NCBI RefSeq assembly: GCF_000218895.1
Contig: NC_015703.1
Span: 178,501 to 242,500 of the forward strand
DNA from: Runella slithyformis DSM 19594
GTDB lineage: Bacteria; Bacteroidota; Bacteroidia; Cytophagales; Spirosomataceae
Reading direction: 5' to 3'
DNA: 64,000 bases
The notes beneath the pieces were generated by a model. The model saw only the letters and a list, made by a program, of their open reading frames with translations, ran no database searches and was not told where the DNA came from. Shown here in pieces: positions 26,359-35,263 of the stretch. Position numbers and translations under genes: made by a program. The first letter of the stretch is position 1. The number at the start of each line of letters is the position of its first letter.

Positions 26359-26907
26359 TTATGCATCTGTTAAATCCTGATACAGGTTTTCGAGGCGCTG
26401 TCGCAGGTGCTGTATGGCGTAGCGTTTACGCGAGATCAAGGTTTTGATGTTTTCGCCCGTACGGTCGGATATCTCTTGAAAAGTCTCGTCTTCCAATTCA
26501 TTCCAAATAAACACCTGTCGCTGATTCTCAGGAAGCTCATCCAATGCCTCCATTAATTGCTGCCAGAATATTTCCCTCAAATAGTCCGTTTCGGGCGTGC
26601 CGTCGTCGGCGAGCAGAAGATCTTTGAAATACACTTCTCCATCGTCATCTTCGTAGCCGTAATCGTCCAGACGCTCAGGGCGCTGCTTACGGTAACCGTC
26701 CACGATGCGATTTCGGGCTACGCGATACAGCCAACTTCCTACCTGCTCAATCGCCTCCACCTCCGGCCGGCTGCTCAGCTGGTACCAAACATCCTGCAGG
26801 ATATCTTCGGCATCTTCGTCACTGCTCACGCGCTGACGAATGAAGCCGAACAATTGCTTGCTGTACTTTTTGATGGTTTGTACGATATTGGTTTTTGCCT
26901 GTGCCAA
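26359..26907 (-). CDS. ECF-type sigma factor
   Basis: 182 residues. Region 2 (about 12-75) includes DAEDILQDVWYQL and the RVARNRIVDGYRK core-binding and -10 segment. Region 4 (about 118-172) has LPENQRQVFIWNELEDETFQEIS followed by a helix-turn-helix. The acidic linker is about 40 residues. It lies at the head of a same-strand series ending with hsp20. The extracytoplasmic-function subgroup is inferred from length and lack of region 3. Confidence 0.9.
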   Translation of the reverse strand: MAQAKTNIVQTIKKYSKQLFGFIRQRVSSDEDAEDILQDVWYQLSSRPEVEAIEQVGSWLYRVARNRIVDGYRKQRPERLDDYGYEDDDGEVYFKDLLLADDGTPETDYLREIFWQQLMEALDELPENQRQVFIWNELEDETFQEISDRTGENIKTLISRKRYAIQHLRQRLENLYQDLTDA

Positions 26908-27070
26908 CGTTAAATTGAAGCGGTTTCCTATATAGACGGGGCGCTTGGGAAATTACTTTAAAAATTTTTCAAATAATTTTACCAAGCATTTTTAAACCAC
27001 GGAGATACAGCGTTACACAGAGTAAATTTTCTTTACCTTCTTCCTCCATTTTCCCAAATTCCGTCCCCTT

Positions 27071-29104
27071 CTACTCTCCGGGATGATACACTCGTTTCGC
27101 TTCTTTCAACACCGTTGTTTTATCTAAGGTCATCGCTTTGGTTTTTTGTTGAAGAAATAACTCCATTTGGTCAGCGTAATGGGGATTGTCCGCGTGGTTG
27201 GAAGCACCAAAACAATTGACGGTTTCGATAACAGGCAGCTTTCCCTTTTCAAAACGTACCAACTCAATATAGGATTCTCCCGCCTGTACTTTCAGTTTTC
27301 CGTCTTGGTGAGTTACGGAATGCATGGCCGTGATGACATCGGGTAATCCCCAAACGGGCAATTCACGCGTACCGCGGACGAGTTTTTGGTACTCACCCAA
27401 ACGAATGTCCGTTCGGCCGAAATGGCTTTGAAAATCAGCTTTTACCAATCGTAAAATAGCGGCACATTTTTCGGCAGAAAGTTGATTGTCTGAAGGCAAA
27501 TTGTTTTTCAAATACGTATAAATTCCCAGAAAAACAGCCGCGCCTTTGCTTTCGGGCCCCGTACGGCGGTCCCATTGTCGCAGTGTTTCAATTAAGTCGC
27601 TGACCTCGGGATAATCGGTCGCTTTAAGCGAAAAGAAAGGGTTGACGTCAATCGGGTACATTAATTTTTTGGGTAATTGTCCGTCGTATTTAAAGCGTTT
27701 GAAGGTTTCGTAGTCTAATTTTCCCGTTCCCTGCATCAGTTCTGCAAAGCGGGCGCTGCGGTTATTGTCAAACGTTTCGTAGCCCATCGTGGGGTCAAAT
27801 TGGGAGGCTTTGAGGTTGTCGGCGGGAGCCGTGGCGTTGAAGGGCGTATGATTCATATTGAACAGATACCCACCGGCCGGATTGACATACTGAGGCAACT
27901 CTTTGAGCGGATGATAGGCCGTCCATAACGTCTTGGAGGTATTGCCTGGCAGAGTACTTTTCCAGTTGTAAGCAGGGTCTCGCAGGGGAATTTTACCGTT
28001 GCTCACGTAAAAAATCGTGTCGGCATCGGCATAAACGATGTTAAATCCGGGAATAGCCGTCATAGTGAGCGCCTGATAAAACTCCGAAAAAGTACGGGCT
28101 TTGTTCATACGATACCATTGTTCTACCCCGCGCAAATCCAGATTTGCGCCCGTTCTGATGGAGAAAGTACCTTTTTTAGTAACCACCGTCGCCCCGTATT
28201 TTGACCAATACGCCTTCTTTATAATCGGAAACGGAATTCCTTTTACCCGCAGCTTTACCGATTTGCTTTCCAGGTCAACCCATTGTCCGTCAAAACGATA
28301 TTGGTTTTTATTGACGGGGTTGATCTCCAATTGATATACATCTATTTTATCCTGTCCGTTTACCGTATGCGCCCATCCTAAATGTTCATTAACTCCGTGG
28401 AAAACGGTAGCGCCTGCCGGAAAAAGCCCACCCAGAATATTCCATCCTTCTTCACTGCACAGGTGCGCTTCGTACCAAGCCACGGGACCTTCGAGCGGCT
28501 GGTGGGAGTTGATGGCCAAATAGGCCTGTCCATCGGCCGTTTTACTTTTGTGGATGGCAATGGCATTGGAACCGGTGGCTTTCAGAAAATCAATGGCGGC
28601 TACTTTGCCTCCATAAATCTGCTGTAGGGTAGCATCCACACCGGAAATAACCGCCAGAGACAATACCACCCCTTTGAAATAGTCTTGAGGTGTAACGGGA
28701 AAGACACCTTTTACCAAAACCTCGTCGGGATGGCGGGCCGCGTAGTCGTTGAGCCCCTGCAAATAGCCGTTGATGACATTTTTGAAATCCGACGACAGCG
28801 CCGTTTCGTACTCAGCAGCGACCAATTCGGGCGCATGAAGAAGTTCAACCACATAGTCAACGGAAGCACCCTGTTTGCCAAGGTGCTTTCCCAGCTTCCC
28901 TTTGGCGGGCAGACAAATCAACTGAATGGTTTTAAAATCATCTTCGGCATGAGCGTAGGCTAAACCATACGCCACTTCGGGGTCGGTTTTCGCAAAAATA
29001 TGCGGAACGCCCCATCGGTCACGTGCAATTGTCACGTTTTGAGGATTGATTTGGCTAAAAGAGCGGAGTGCGATAAAAAACGATAAGAACAGGTAGCTTT
29101 TCAC
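27071..29104 (-). CDS. Penicillin-acylase-family Ntn hydrolase
   Basis: 677 residues with a signal peptide (about 1-18). The precursor is cut before the nucleophile Ser179, in the GSNAIAI motif, giving an alpha and a beta chain. The WGVPHIFAKT motif near residue 31 and HTVNG near residue 245 match the family. Such enzymes hydrolyse amide bonds of acyl-amino acids, acyl-homoserine lactones or beta-lactam side chains. The substrate cannot be read here. Function is periplasmic. The flanking gene of fatty-acid activation (fadD) is divergent. Confidence 0.9.
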   Translation of the reverse strand: MKSYLFLSFFIALRSFSQINPQNVTIARDRWGVPHIFAKTDPEVAYGLAYAHAEDDFKTIQLICLPAKGKLGKHLGKQGASVDYVVELLHAPELVAAEYETALSSDFKNVINGYLQGLNDYAARHPDEVLVKGVFPVTPQDYFKGVVLSLAVISGVDATLQQIYGGKVAAIDFLKATGSNAIAIHKSKTADGQAYLAINSHQPLEGPVAWYEAHLCSEEGWNILGGLFPAGATVFHGVNEHLGWAHTVNGQDKIDVYQLEINPVNKNQYRFDGQWVDLESKSVKLRVKGIPFPIIKKAYWSKYGATVVTKKGTFSIRTGANLDLRGVEQWYRMNKARTFSEFYQALTMTAIPGFNIVYADADTIFYVSNGKIPLRDPAYNWKSTLPGNTSKTLWTAYHPLKELPQYVNPAGGYLFNMNHTPFNATAPADNLKASQFDPTMGYETFDNNRSARFAELMQGTGKLDYETFKRFKYDGQLPKKLMYPIDVNPFFSLKATDYPEVSDLIETLRQWDRRTGPESKGAAVFLGIYTYLKNNLPSDNQLSAEKCAAILRLVKADFQSHFGRTDIRLGEYQKLVRGTRELPVWGLPDVITAMHSVTHQDGKLKVQAGESYIELVRFEKGKLPVIETVNCFGASNHADNPHYADQMELFLQQKTKAMTLDKTTVLKEAKRVYHPGE

Positions 29105-29219
29105 GGATAATAAGGGGTTATTTAGGCGTTATTTACGAAAAACTTCGCAAATAACTTTCTTTTAAAAATTTTCTCTCGGAAAAAAACAGAGAATACCTTA
29201 GCAGGCAACTGTTCGTTTA

Positions 29220-29227
29220 TATCTTTG
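29220..29227 (+). promoter_or_regulatory. -7 promoter element of fadD
   Basis: TATCTTTG, exact match to TAnnTTTG, 38 bases before the fadD start. Confidence 0.5.
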
Positions 29228-29265
29228 TAGTGTACAATTTTTTCTAAACATCAACCTAAAACCCA

Positions 29266-30978
29266 ATGACAGTTACCCTAAATACCTTTCCATGGCTGAA
29301 GTTCTATCCGCCGGGAATGCCCTATGAGATCGCTCCTGAAGTCTATCCTTCCCTGCTGGAAATGATGGAAGAAGGCTTTAGTCAATACGCCGCCCGACCT
29401 GCTTACGCCTGTATGGGAAAACAGATAACCTACGCCCAATTGGACAAAATGTCCAATGATTTTGCGGCCTATCTTCAAAGCGTTGGGTTGAAAACAGGCG
29501 ACCGGATCGCGATTCAAATGCCCAATGTCCTTCAATATCCGGTGGCGATGTTCGGTGCATTGCGGGCAGGACTTACCATTGTCAATACCAACCCGCTCTA
29601 TACTCCCCGTGAAATGGAGCATCAATTCAAGGATTCGGGCGCAAAGGCCATTATCATTCTGGCCAACTTTGCCGATAAACTCGAAAAAGTACTTCCCGCT
29701 ACCCAAATAAAGCACGTATTTGTTACACAAATTGGTGATATGCTTGGGTTTCCCAAAAAGCAGATCGTGAATTTTGTGGTGAAGAATGTCAAAAAGATGG
29801 TTCCTCCGTATCACCTCCCGCAGGCCGTCTCGTTTACAGACGCGGTACAGCAGGGCGCTTCGATGTCCTACACCAAGCCTTCGGTCAATCAACTGGATCT
29901 GGCGTTTATCCAATATACCGGCGGCACAACGGGGGTTTCGAAAGGTGCCATGCTCACCCACCGCAACATCATCGCCAACGTAGAGGCCAACTGCGTGTAT
30001 TTGAGCCCCATGCTTAAAACCATTCCGGAAAACCAGCCCAATGTCATTGTGGCAGCGTTGCCGTTGTACCACGTCTATGCGTTGACCTGTAATGCCCTTT
30101 CGGCGCTTAAAAACGGCGGCATGAACCTTCTTATTACCAATCCACGCGATATGGAGGCGTTCATCAAGGAGTTGAAGAAATACAAAGTAACGGTCTTTAC
30201 CGGACTGAATACCCTCTACAACGGCCTGATGAATCACCCGAAATTTGGGGAAATTGATTTCAGTCAATTAAAGATCACGTCGGCCGGCGGCATGGCTCTT
30301 CAAAAAGTAGTGGCAGAGCGTTGGTATAAACTGACCGGCAATTTACCCACCGAAGGCTACGGACTTTCCGAAACTTCACCCGTTTTGAGTGCCAATCCGC
30401 TCGACCCTACGCTCAACAGGATCGGAACGATCGGTATACCTTTCCCCAGTACAGAGATGCGCATTTTGCGAGAAGACGATACCTGGGCCGATGTGGGCGA
30501 GCCGGGCGAAATCTGCGCCTTTGGACCGCAGGTCATGCCGGGCTATTATAACCGACCCGATGAAACCGCCAAGGTCATGCTGACCGACCCGGCCGACGGC
30601 CGCCAGTGGTTCAAAACCGGTGATATCGGCGTAATGGACTCTGACGGGTATTTCAAGATCGTTGACCGTAAAAAAGACATGGTTTTGGTTTCGGGATTCA
30701 ATGTGTACCCCAATGAGGTCGAAGACGTAGTGGCCCAATGCCCCGGTGTATTGGAAGTGGCCTGCGTGGGAGTACCCGACGAAAAAACCGGCGAAGCCGT
30801 TAAAATATTTGTGGTTAAAAAAGACGAAAGCCTGACCAAAGAGCAGGTCATTGCGTTTTGCCGTGAGAATCTGACCGCCTATAAATGCCCCAAACACATC
30901 GAGTTCAGACCGGAGCTTCCCAAAACCAACGTGGGAAAAATCCTTCGTCGTGCCTTACGCGATGAACCGGTCAAATAA
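29266..30978 (+). CDS. fadD: Long-chain acyl-CoA synthetase
   Basis: 570 residues. The AMP-binding motif YTGGTTGVSKGAMLTHRN (about 217-234), the GYGLSETSP segment, and the C-terminal DRKKDMVLVSGFNVYPNEVE and KTNVGKILRR (catalytic Lys) are complete. It activates fatty acids to acyl-CoA through acyl-AMP. It is followed by a hairpin and an acyl-CoA dehydrogenase gene on the same strand, so the two may act in beta-oxidation. Confidence 0.94.
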   Translation: MTVTLNTFPWLKFYPPGMPYEIAPEVYPSLLEMMEEGFSQYAARPAYACMGKQITYAQLDKMSNDFAAYLQSVGLKTGDRIAIQMPNVLQYPVAMFGALRAGLTIVNTNPLYTPREMEHQFKDSGAKAIIILANFADKLEKVLPATQIKHVFVTQIGDMLGFPKKQIVNFVVKNVKKMVPPYHLPQAVSFTDAVQQGASMSYTKPSVNQLDLAFIQYTGGTTGVSKGAMLTHRNIIANVEANCVYLSPMLKTIPENQPNVIVAALPLYHVYALTCNALSALKNGGMNLLITNPRDMEAFIKELKKYKVTVFTGLNTLYNGLMNHPKFGEIDFSQLKITSAGGMALQKVVAERWYKLTGNLPTEGYGLSETSPVLSANPLDPTLNRIGTIGIPFPSTEMRILREDDTWADVGEPGEICAFGPQVMPGYYNRPDETAKVMLTDPADGRQWFKTGDIGVMDSDGYFKIVDRKKDMVLVSGFNVYPNEVEDVVAQCPGVLEVACVGVPDEKTGEAVKIFVVKKDESLTKEQVIAFCRENLTAYKCPKHIEFRPELPKTNVGKILRRALRDEPVK

Positions 30979-30999
30979 TCTTTACCATTCAATGACCGC

Positions 31000-31035
31000 A
31001 GAGCCGCAGAAAAGTGCGGCTCTGTGTTTTTAACC
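31000..31035 (+). terminator. Terminator or attenuator after fadD
   Basis: CAGAGCCGCA / TGCGGCTCTG with a GAAAAG loop followed by a T-run. The dehydrogenase start (31045) lies just past it, so read-through or a promoter inside is needed for that gene. Confidence 0.7.
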
Positions 31036-31044
31036 GCTACCGTA

Positions 31045-32844
31045 ATGCCTTCATTCTTCTCAAAGCGCGACCTTCACTTTCATTTATACGAATTGCTCAA
31101 TGTTGAGCAGCTTACGGATTACCCCTACTTTAAGGACCATCAAAGAGAGTCATTCGACATGATACTGGATGCGGCCGAGCAGATTGCCGATAAAATGCTG
31201 CGTCCGCTCCTGACGGAGATGGACCGCAAAGAGCCGCAGTTGATCAATGGCACCATACGTGTTCACGAAGGAATGAAAGCAGTTATCCGACGGTTTGGAG
31301 ACGACGGTTGGATCAATGCCGGATTTTCGTACGAAGAAGGCGGACAGCAACTGCCCGTTACGGTTCAAAATGCCGCTGCATTTATTTTTCAGGCCGCCAA
31401 TTACTCCGCCAGTGTGTATCCTTTTCTGACCACGGGTGCCGCCAATCTCATTCGCACGTTCGGTTCTGAAGCTCTGATAAAACGCTATACCCCCCTCATG
31501 TACAGCGGGCGCTGGCAAGGTACGATGGCACTGACAGAACCCAACGCCGGCAGTTCACTCTCCGACATCAGTACTTCTGCCGAGCCCACCGAAGAAGAAG
31601 GGGTGTATAGCATACAGGGGCAAAAAATCTTTATTTCCTGCGGCGACCACGACGCCTGCGAAAACGTAGTTCATCTGTTACTGGCTAAGATCAAAGGCAG
31701 CCCCGCGGGCACAAAAGGTATTTCCCTGTTCGTTGTTCCTAAAAAACGGATCACTGACCAAGGACTGATTGACAACGGCATAACCACCGCAGGCGTGTAT
31801 CACAAAATGGGCTACAAAGGAGCACCCATTGCCCACCTTATGTTCGGCTCAGACAATAATTGCCTGGGCTATCTGGTTGGTGAACCGCACAAAGGACTGA
31901 GTTATATGTTTCAAATGATGAACGAAGCCCGTGTAGGGGTAGGCATGAACGCCGCCGCGATCGGGACCGCCGCCTATTATGCTTCACTCGCCTATGCCAA
32001 AGAACGCCCGCAGGGACGGCCCGTTACGGCCAAAGATCCCACGCAGCCGCAAACCCTCATCATTCATCATGCCGATGTAAAACGCATGCTGCTGTTTCAG
32101 AAATCGGTGGTGGAAGGCTCCCTTTCGCTGTTGTTGCAATGCGGCTTCTGGGCAGATCTGGCACACGTCAGCGAGGGAGAGACCAAAGAGCGAGCGGAAA
32201 TATTGCTGGATATGTTAACACCCATTGCCAAATCTTACCCCTCCGAGATGTGCTGCCAAACCACAAGCGCGGCGGTGCAGATTCTGGGCGGTGCAGGCTA
32301 TACGACCGACTTTCCGGTAGAGCAATATTACCGCGAAGCACGCATTCATCCCATCCATGAAGGCACCACGGGTATCCACGGAATGGATTTACTGGGGCGC
32401 AAATTGCTCCTTCACGGAGGTAAAGGGCTTCATTATCTGACCGAAGAAATTCAGGCAACCATTGACGAAGGCCGCAGGTCTTCCTATCCTGACATATTGA
32501 ATATAGCCGCACAATTACAAACAGTTCTGGAACGGGTTGATAAAGTAACGGCTTCATTACTCACGCTTTCCCCTGAAAACAAAGAATTATTTTTGGCCGA
32601 CGCCACACTCTATCTGGAGTTTTTCGGCATTGTTACAATGGGCTGGCAATGGCTGAAGCAAGCCATCCAAGCCCAAAAAAGTCTGGAACATTCGAAAATT
32701 GACGGTGACCTGAATTTTTACCGCGGGAAATTAGCCGCCGCCGATTACTTCTTTGAATATGAAGTGGTAAAGACCGTATCTCTCGCTCAACGGCTCATGA
32801 GTCATAACCGCGTTACGGTCGAAATGCAGCCCGATTGGTTCTGA
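31045..32844 (+). CDS. Acyl-CoA dehydrogenase with extended C-terminus
   Basis: About 599 residues from the ATG at 31045; the ATG at 31024 lies inside the terminator and is rejected. The FAD-binding ALTEPNAGSSLSD motif and the LQILGGAGYTTDFPVEQYYREARIHPIHEGTTGIHG segment (given as two short motifs) with the putative catalytic Glu in HEGTTG place it in the long (about 600 residue) AidB/Acads-like subgroup, which has a C-terminal helical extension. It oxidises an acyl-CoA; chain length unknown. Likely works with the adjacent synthetase. Confidence 0.88.
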   Translation: MPSFFSKRDLHFHLYELLNVEQLTDYPYFKDHQRESFDMILDAAEQIADKMLRPLLTEMDRKEPQLINGTIRVHEGMKAVIRRFGDDGWINAGFSYEEGGQQLPVTVQNAAAFIFQAANYSASVYPFLTTGAANLIRTFGSEALIKRYTPLMYSGRWQGTMALTEPNAGSSLSDISTSAEPTEEEGVYSIQGQKIFISCGDHDACENVVHLLLAKIKGSPAGTKGISLFVVPKKRITDQGLIDNGITTAGVYHKMGYKGAPIAHLMFGSDNNCLGYLVGEPHKGLSYMFQMMNEARVGVGMNAAAIGTAAYYASLAYAKERPQGRPVTAKDPTQPQTLIIHHADVKRMLLFQKSVVEGSLSLLLQCGFWADLAHVSEGETKERAEILLDMLTPIAKSYPSEMCCQTTSAAVQILGGAGYTTDFPVEQYYREARIHPIHEGTTGIHGMDLLGRKLLLHGGKGLHYLTEEIQATIDEGRRSSYPDILNIAAQLQTVLERVDKVTASLLTLSPENKELFLADATLYLEFFGIVTMGWQWLKQAIQAQKSLEHSKIDGDLNFYRGKLAAADYFFEYEVVKTVSLAQRLMSHNRVTVEMQPDWF

Positions 32845-33350
32845 TTGTTTTCCGAGTTTCTATACAAACAAAAAAAAACCGTGCAGAAGGTCCGCTCGGC
32901 TTTTTGACTTTACTCAACGTTATGAAAAACTCGTTATAGGAAAACACAATTCGACATAAAAAAGCATCTGAATTTTCCTTTTTTTTGGTATATTTTTATT
33001 TATCTTTTATAAATTTTTTACTATTTTACTGACCTACCCAATGGTATGCAAAGTTAACATTTCCATTGAAATACTATACTTTTTTTTATAAATTAATAAA
33101 GAATAAATATTTATACTTCTATTCTTTAGCTATAACGCATAAAAGTACAGCAACAGGAAGTTTCAAAAACTCCTTTTTCCTGTAACATAAATAAGACTTT
33201 CACAGCGTTTGTCATCAAAAAATACCAAAGAAACAAACGAGCGATTTTCCCGCTTCCTATACACTTTCCTTACCTTTTTCTTTAAGTAGCATAAAAAAAT
33301 AACCGAGCAGTAGTGCTCGGTTATTTCGGCATCAATCTCAATTAATAGAA
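32845..33350. other. AT-rich intergenic region
   Basis: About 500 bases between convergent genes. A weak hairpin near 32873-32908 may end the acyl-CoA dehydrogenase; a strong one at 33299-33326 ends ald. The middle is AT-rich with no gene seen. Confidence 0.5.
33299..33326 (-). terminator. Terminator after ald
   Basis: AATAACCGAGCA / TGCTCGGTTATT hairpin. On the minus strand it is followed by a T-run. Confidence 0.8.
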
Positions 33351-34481
33351 TTAACCCACCGGTATTTTCTCTAACACTTCTATAACAGGAGTAAATGCGA
33401 GGCCAAATGCATCGGCAACGGCTTTGTATACCACTTTACCATTGACTACATTCAGACCTTTTTTTAGATCTTCATTTTGAGAACAGGCCTTTTGCCAGCC
33501 TTTGTCGGCCAATTGAATGGCGTATGGAAGGGTGGCATTGGTCAATGCTAAAGTTGAGGTATAAGGCACCGCGCCCGGCATGTTGGCAACGCAGTAATGC
33601 ACAATGCCGTCGATTACGTAAATCGGATTCTCGTGCGTTGTAGGTCGGCAGGTTTCAATACATCCGCCCTGATCTACGGCTACATCGACCAATACCGTTC
33701 CTTTTTTCATTAATTTCAACATATCCCGCGTCACCAGGTGAGGTGCTTTGGCCCCGGGAATCAATACCGCTCCTACGATCAGGTCTGCATTTTTTACCAA
33801 ATCCCGGATATTGAATTCATTGGACATCACCGTGTCTACATTGGCCGGAAGAATATCTTCCAGATAGCGCAAACGGTTCAGGTTTATATCTACGATCGTT
33901 ACGTTGGCTCCCAACCCTGCCGCCATTTTGGCCGATTGTGCCCCCACAATACCTCCGCCGAGTACCAGCACATTGGCCGGTTTCACTCCCGCTACGCCAC
34001 CCAGCAAAATACCGCGTCCGCCCATGGGTTTTTCGAGGTATTTAGCCCCTTCCTGAATTGCCATGCGTCCGGCTACCTCCGACATCGGCACCAGCAAAGG
34101 CAATGAACGGTCAGGCCTTTCCACGGTTTCATACGCCAAACACACCGCATTGCTTTTCAGCATGGCGTGAGTCAGTTCTTCCGACGAAGCAAAGTGAAAG
34201 TACGTAAACAGTAATTGATTTTCTTTGATCAGTCCGTATTCTGAAGCAATAGGCTCTTTTACTTTCACGATCATTTCCGCTATACCATATACCTCTTCGA
34301 TCGTGCCCAAAATCGTAGCACCTACGGCTTCGTACTCACTGTCTTCAAATCCGCTTCCCTGTCCGGCCGTCGATTGCACATATACTTTATGGCCGTTCTT
34401 GCGAAACTCTGCGGCTCCTGCCGGCGTTAAAGCTACGCGGTTTTCATTGTTTTTGATTTCCTTTGGTACGCCGATGATCAT
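33351..34481 (-). CDS. ald: Alanine dehydrogenase
   Basis: 376 residues. The N-terminus MIIGVPKEIKNNENRVALTP with the substrate Arg and Lys, the catalytic His region, and the NAD-binding glycine motif VLGGGIVG (about residues 173-180) are canonical. It converts L-alanine and NAD+ to pyruvate and ammonia and back. It is divergent from an AsnC/Lrp-family regulator; a palindrome between them may be the operator. Confidence 0.95.
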   Translation of the reverse strand: MIIGVPKEIKNNENRVALTPAGAAEFRKNGHKVYVQSTAGQGSGFEDSEYEAVGATILGTIEEVYGIAEMIVKVKEPIASEYGLIKENQLLFTYFHFASSEELTHAMLKSNAVCLAYETVERPDRSLPLLVPMSEVAGRMAIQEGAKYLEKPMGGRGILLGGVAGVKPANVLVLGGGIVGAQSAKMAAGLGANVTIVDINLNRLRYLEDILPANVDTVMSNEFNIRDLVKNADLIVGAVLIPGAKAPHLVTRDMLKLMKKGTVLVDVAVDQGGCIETCRPTTHENPIYVIDGIVHYCVANMPGAVPYTSTLALTNATLPYAIQLADKGWQKACSQNEDLKKGLNVVNGKVVYKAVADAFGLAFTPVIEVLEKIPVG

Positions 34482-34543
34482 GGTCGTAATGGGCTATGTG
34501 TTGAGAGATCTATTACCTTAAAAATGTTGATTGGAATACAGCA

Positions 34544-34551
34544 CAAAATTA
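34544..34551 (-). promoter_or_regulatory. -7 promoter element of ald
   Basis: TAATTTTG on the minus strand, exact TAnnTTTG match, 62 bases before the ald start. Confidence 0.45.
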
Positions 34552-34585
34552 CAGCGCAGGAAAATATTTTCTGTTATTCAAAGAT

Positions 34586-34608
34586 AAATAAGAAAATATT
34601 TCTTATTT
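34586..34608. promoter_or_regulatory. Putative AsnC/Lrp operator palindrome
   Basis: A perfect 10-base inverted repeat (AAATAAGAAA, spacer ATA, TTTCTTATTT). Partly matching sequences (TTCTGTTATT at about 34569, TTACTTATTTCTG at about 34621) flank it. It lies 35-57 bases upstream of the ald -7 element, as expected of an activator site. Confidence 0.5.
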
Positions 34609-34722
34609 TTAAATAAAAAAATTACTTATTTCTGTTTCATCCTGATTTATGGGCCGGGAAACGAAAAAAATTCGGAAATGGAACGGCCCTGAAAAAAGCA
34701 CAGAATAAAACAACCGGTTTAT

Positions 34723-35181
34723 ATGTATTTGGACGAAACCGATCACCGCATTTTGCAGTTGTTACAAACAAACGCGCAATTGACGATTAAAGAGATCGCT
34801 GCCGACATCAATCTCTCCATTACACCCGTACACGACCGTATCAAAAAACTTGAACGGGAAGGGGTCATTGAGAAATATGTGACCATTTTAAACAAAAAAC
34901 GCCTGGGCAAAGGGCTCACGGTTTATTGCAACGTCACGCTTGATAAACAGCAACGGGAAAATTTTCAGGAATTTAACGAAGCCATGCTTCAAATGCCTGA
35001 GGTTGTCGAATGTTGCGTGGTGTCGGGCACGTTTGACTATCTCATTAAGATCATTGCCACGGATGTGGAGAGTTATCACACTTTTTATCAGGAAAAACTA
35101 GCCACCCTCAAAGCGATTTCACACATAAGCAGTTTCTTTGTGATGTCGGAAGTAAAAAGTACGACATCGTTACCGATATAA
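34723..35181 (+). CDS. AsnC/Lrp-family transcription regulator
   Basis: 152 residues. N-terminal helix-turn-helix (about 7-55, ILQLLQTNAQLTIKEIAADINLS) and C-terminal RAM ligand-binding domain (about 70-145, with GTFDYLIKI). This regulator family controls amino-acid genes in response to amino acids. It is divergent from alanine dehydrogenase with a shared promoter region containing a palindrome, so it probably regulates ald. Confidence 0.92.
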   Translation: MYLDETDHRILQLLQTNAQLTIKEIAADINLSITPVHDRIKKLEREGVIEKYVTILNKKRLGKGLTVYCNVTLDKQQRENFQEFNEAMLQMPEVVECCVVSGTFDYLIKIIATDVESYHTFYQEKLATLKAISHISSFFVMSEVKSTTSLPI

Positions 35182-35191
35182 AGCAGGAGTG

Positions 35192-35256
35192 AGGAGTGAG
35201 AAGTCAGCAGTGAGAATAAAGAACTCCTCGCTTCTCACTCCTGACTTCTCACTCCT
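35192..35256. repeat. Long inverted repeat between lrp and menD
   Basis: Two 25-base arms (35192-35216 and 35232-35256) match at 24 of 25 positions when one is reversed and complemented, with a 15-base loop. Each arm contains GGAGTGAGAAGTCAG. It lies in the leader of menD and overlaps nothing coding. It may attenuate or terminate the lrp transcript. Confidence 0.7.
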
Positions 35257-35263
35257 AAAAAAC

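Noticed and set aside
29278..30267. Long open frame on the minus strand (329 codons)
   Set aside because: Antisense to the intact acyl-CoA synthetase; no protein-like motif.
32873..32908. Terminator after acyl-CoA dehydrogenase
   Set aside because: The pairing is weak (mismatched CCG/CGG), so I do not list it as a separate feature.
35189..35263. Upstream extension of menD
   Set aside because: These 25 codons are made by the long inverted repeat; homologous MenD proteins begin at about 35264.
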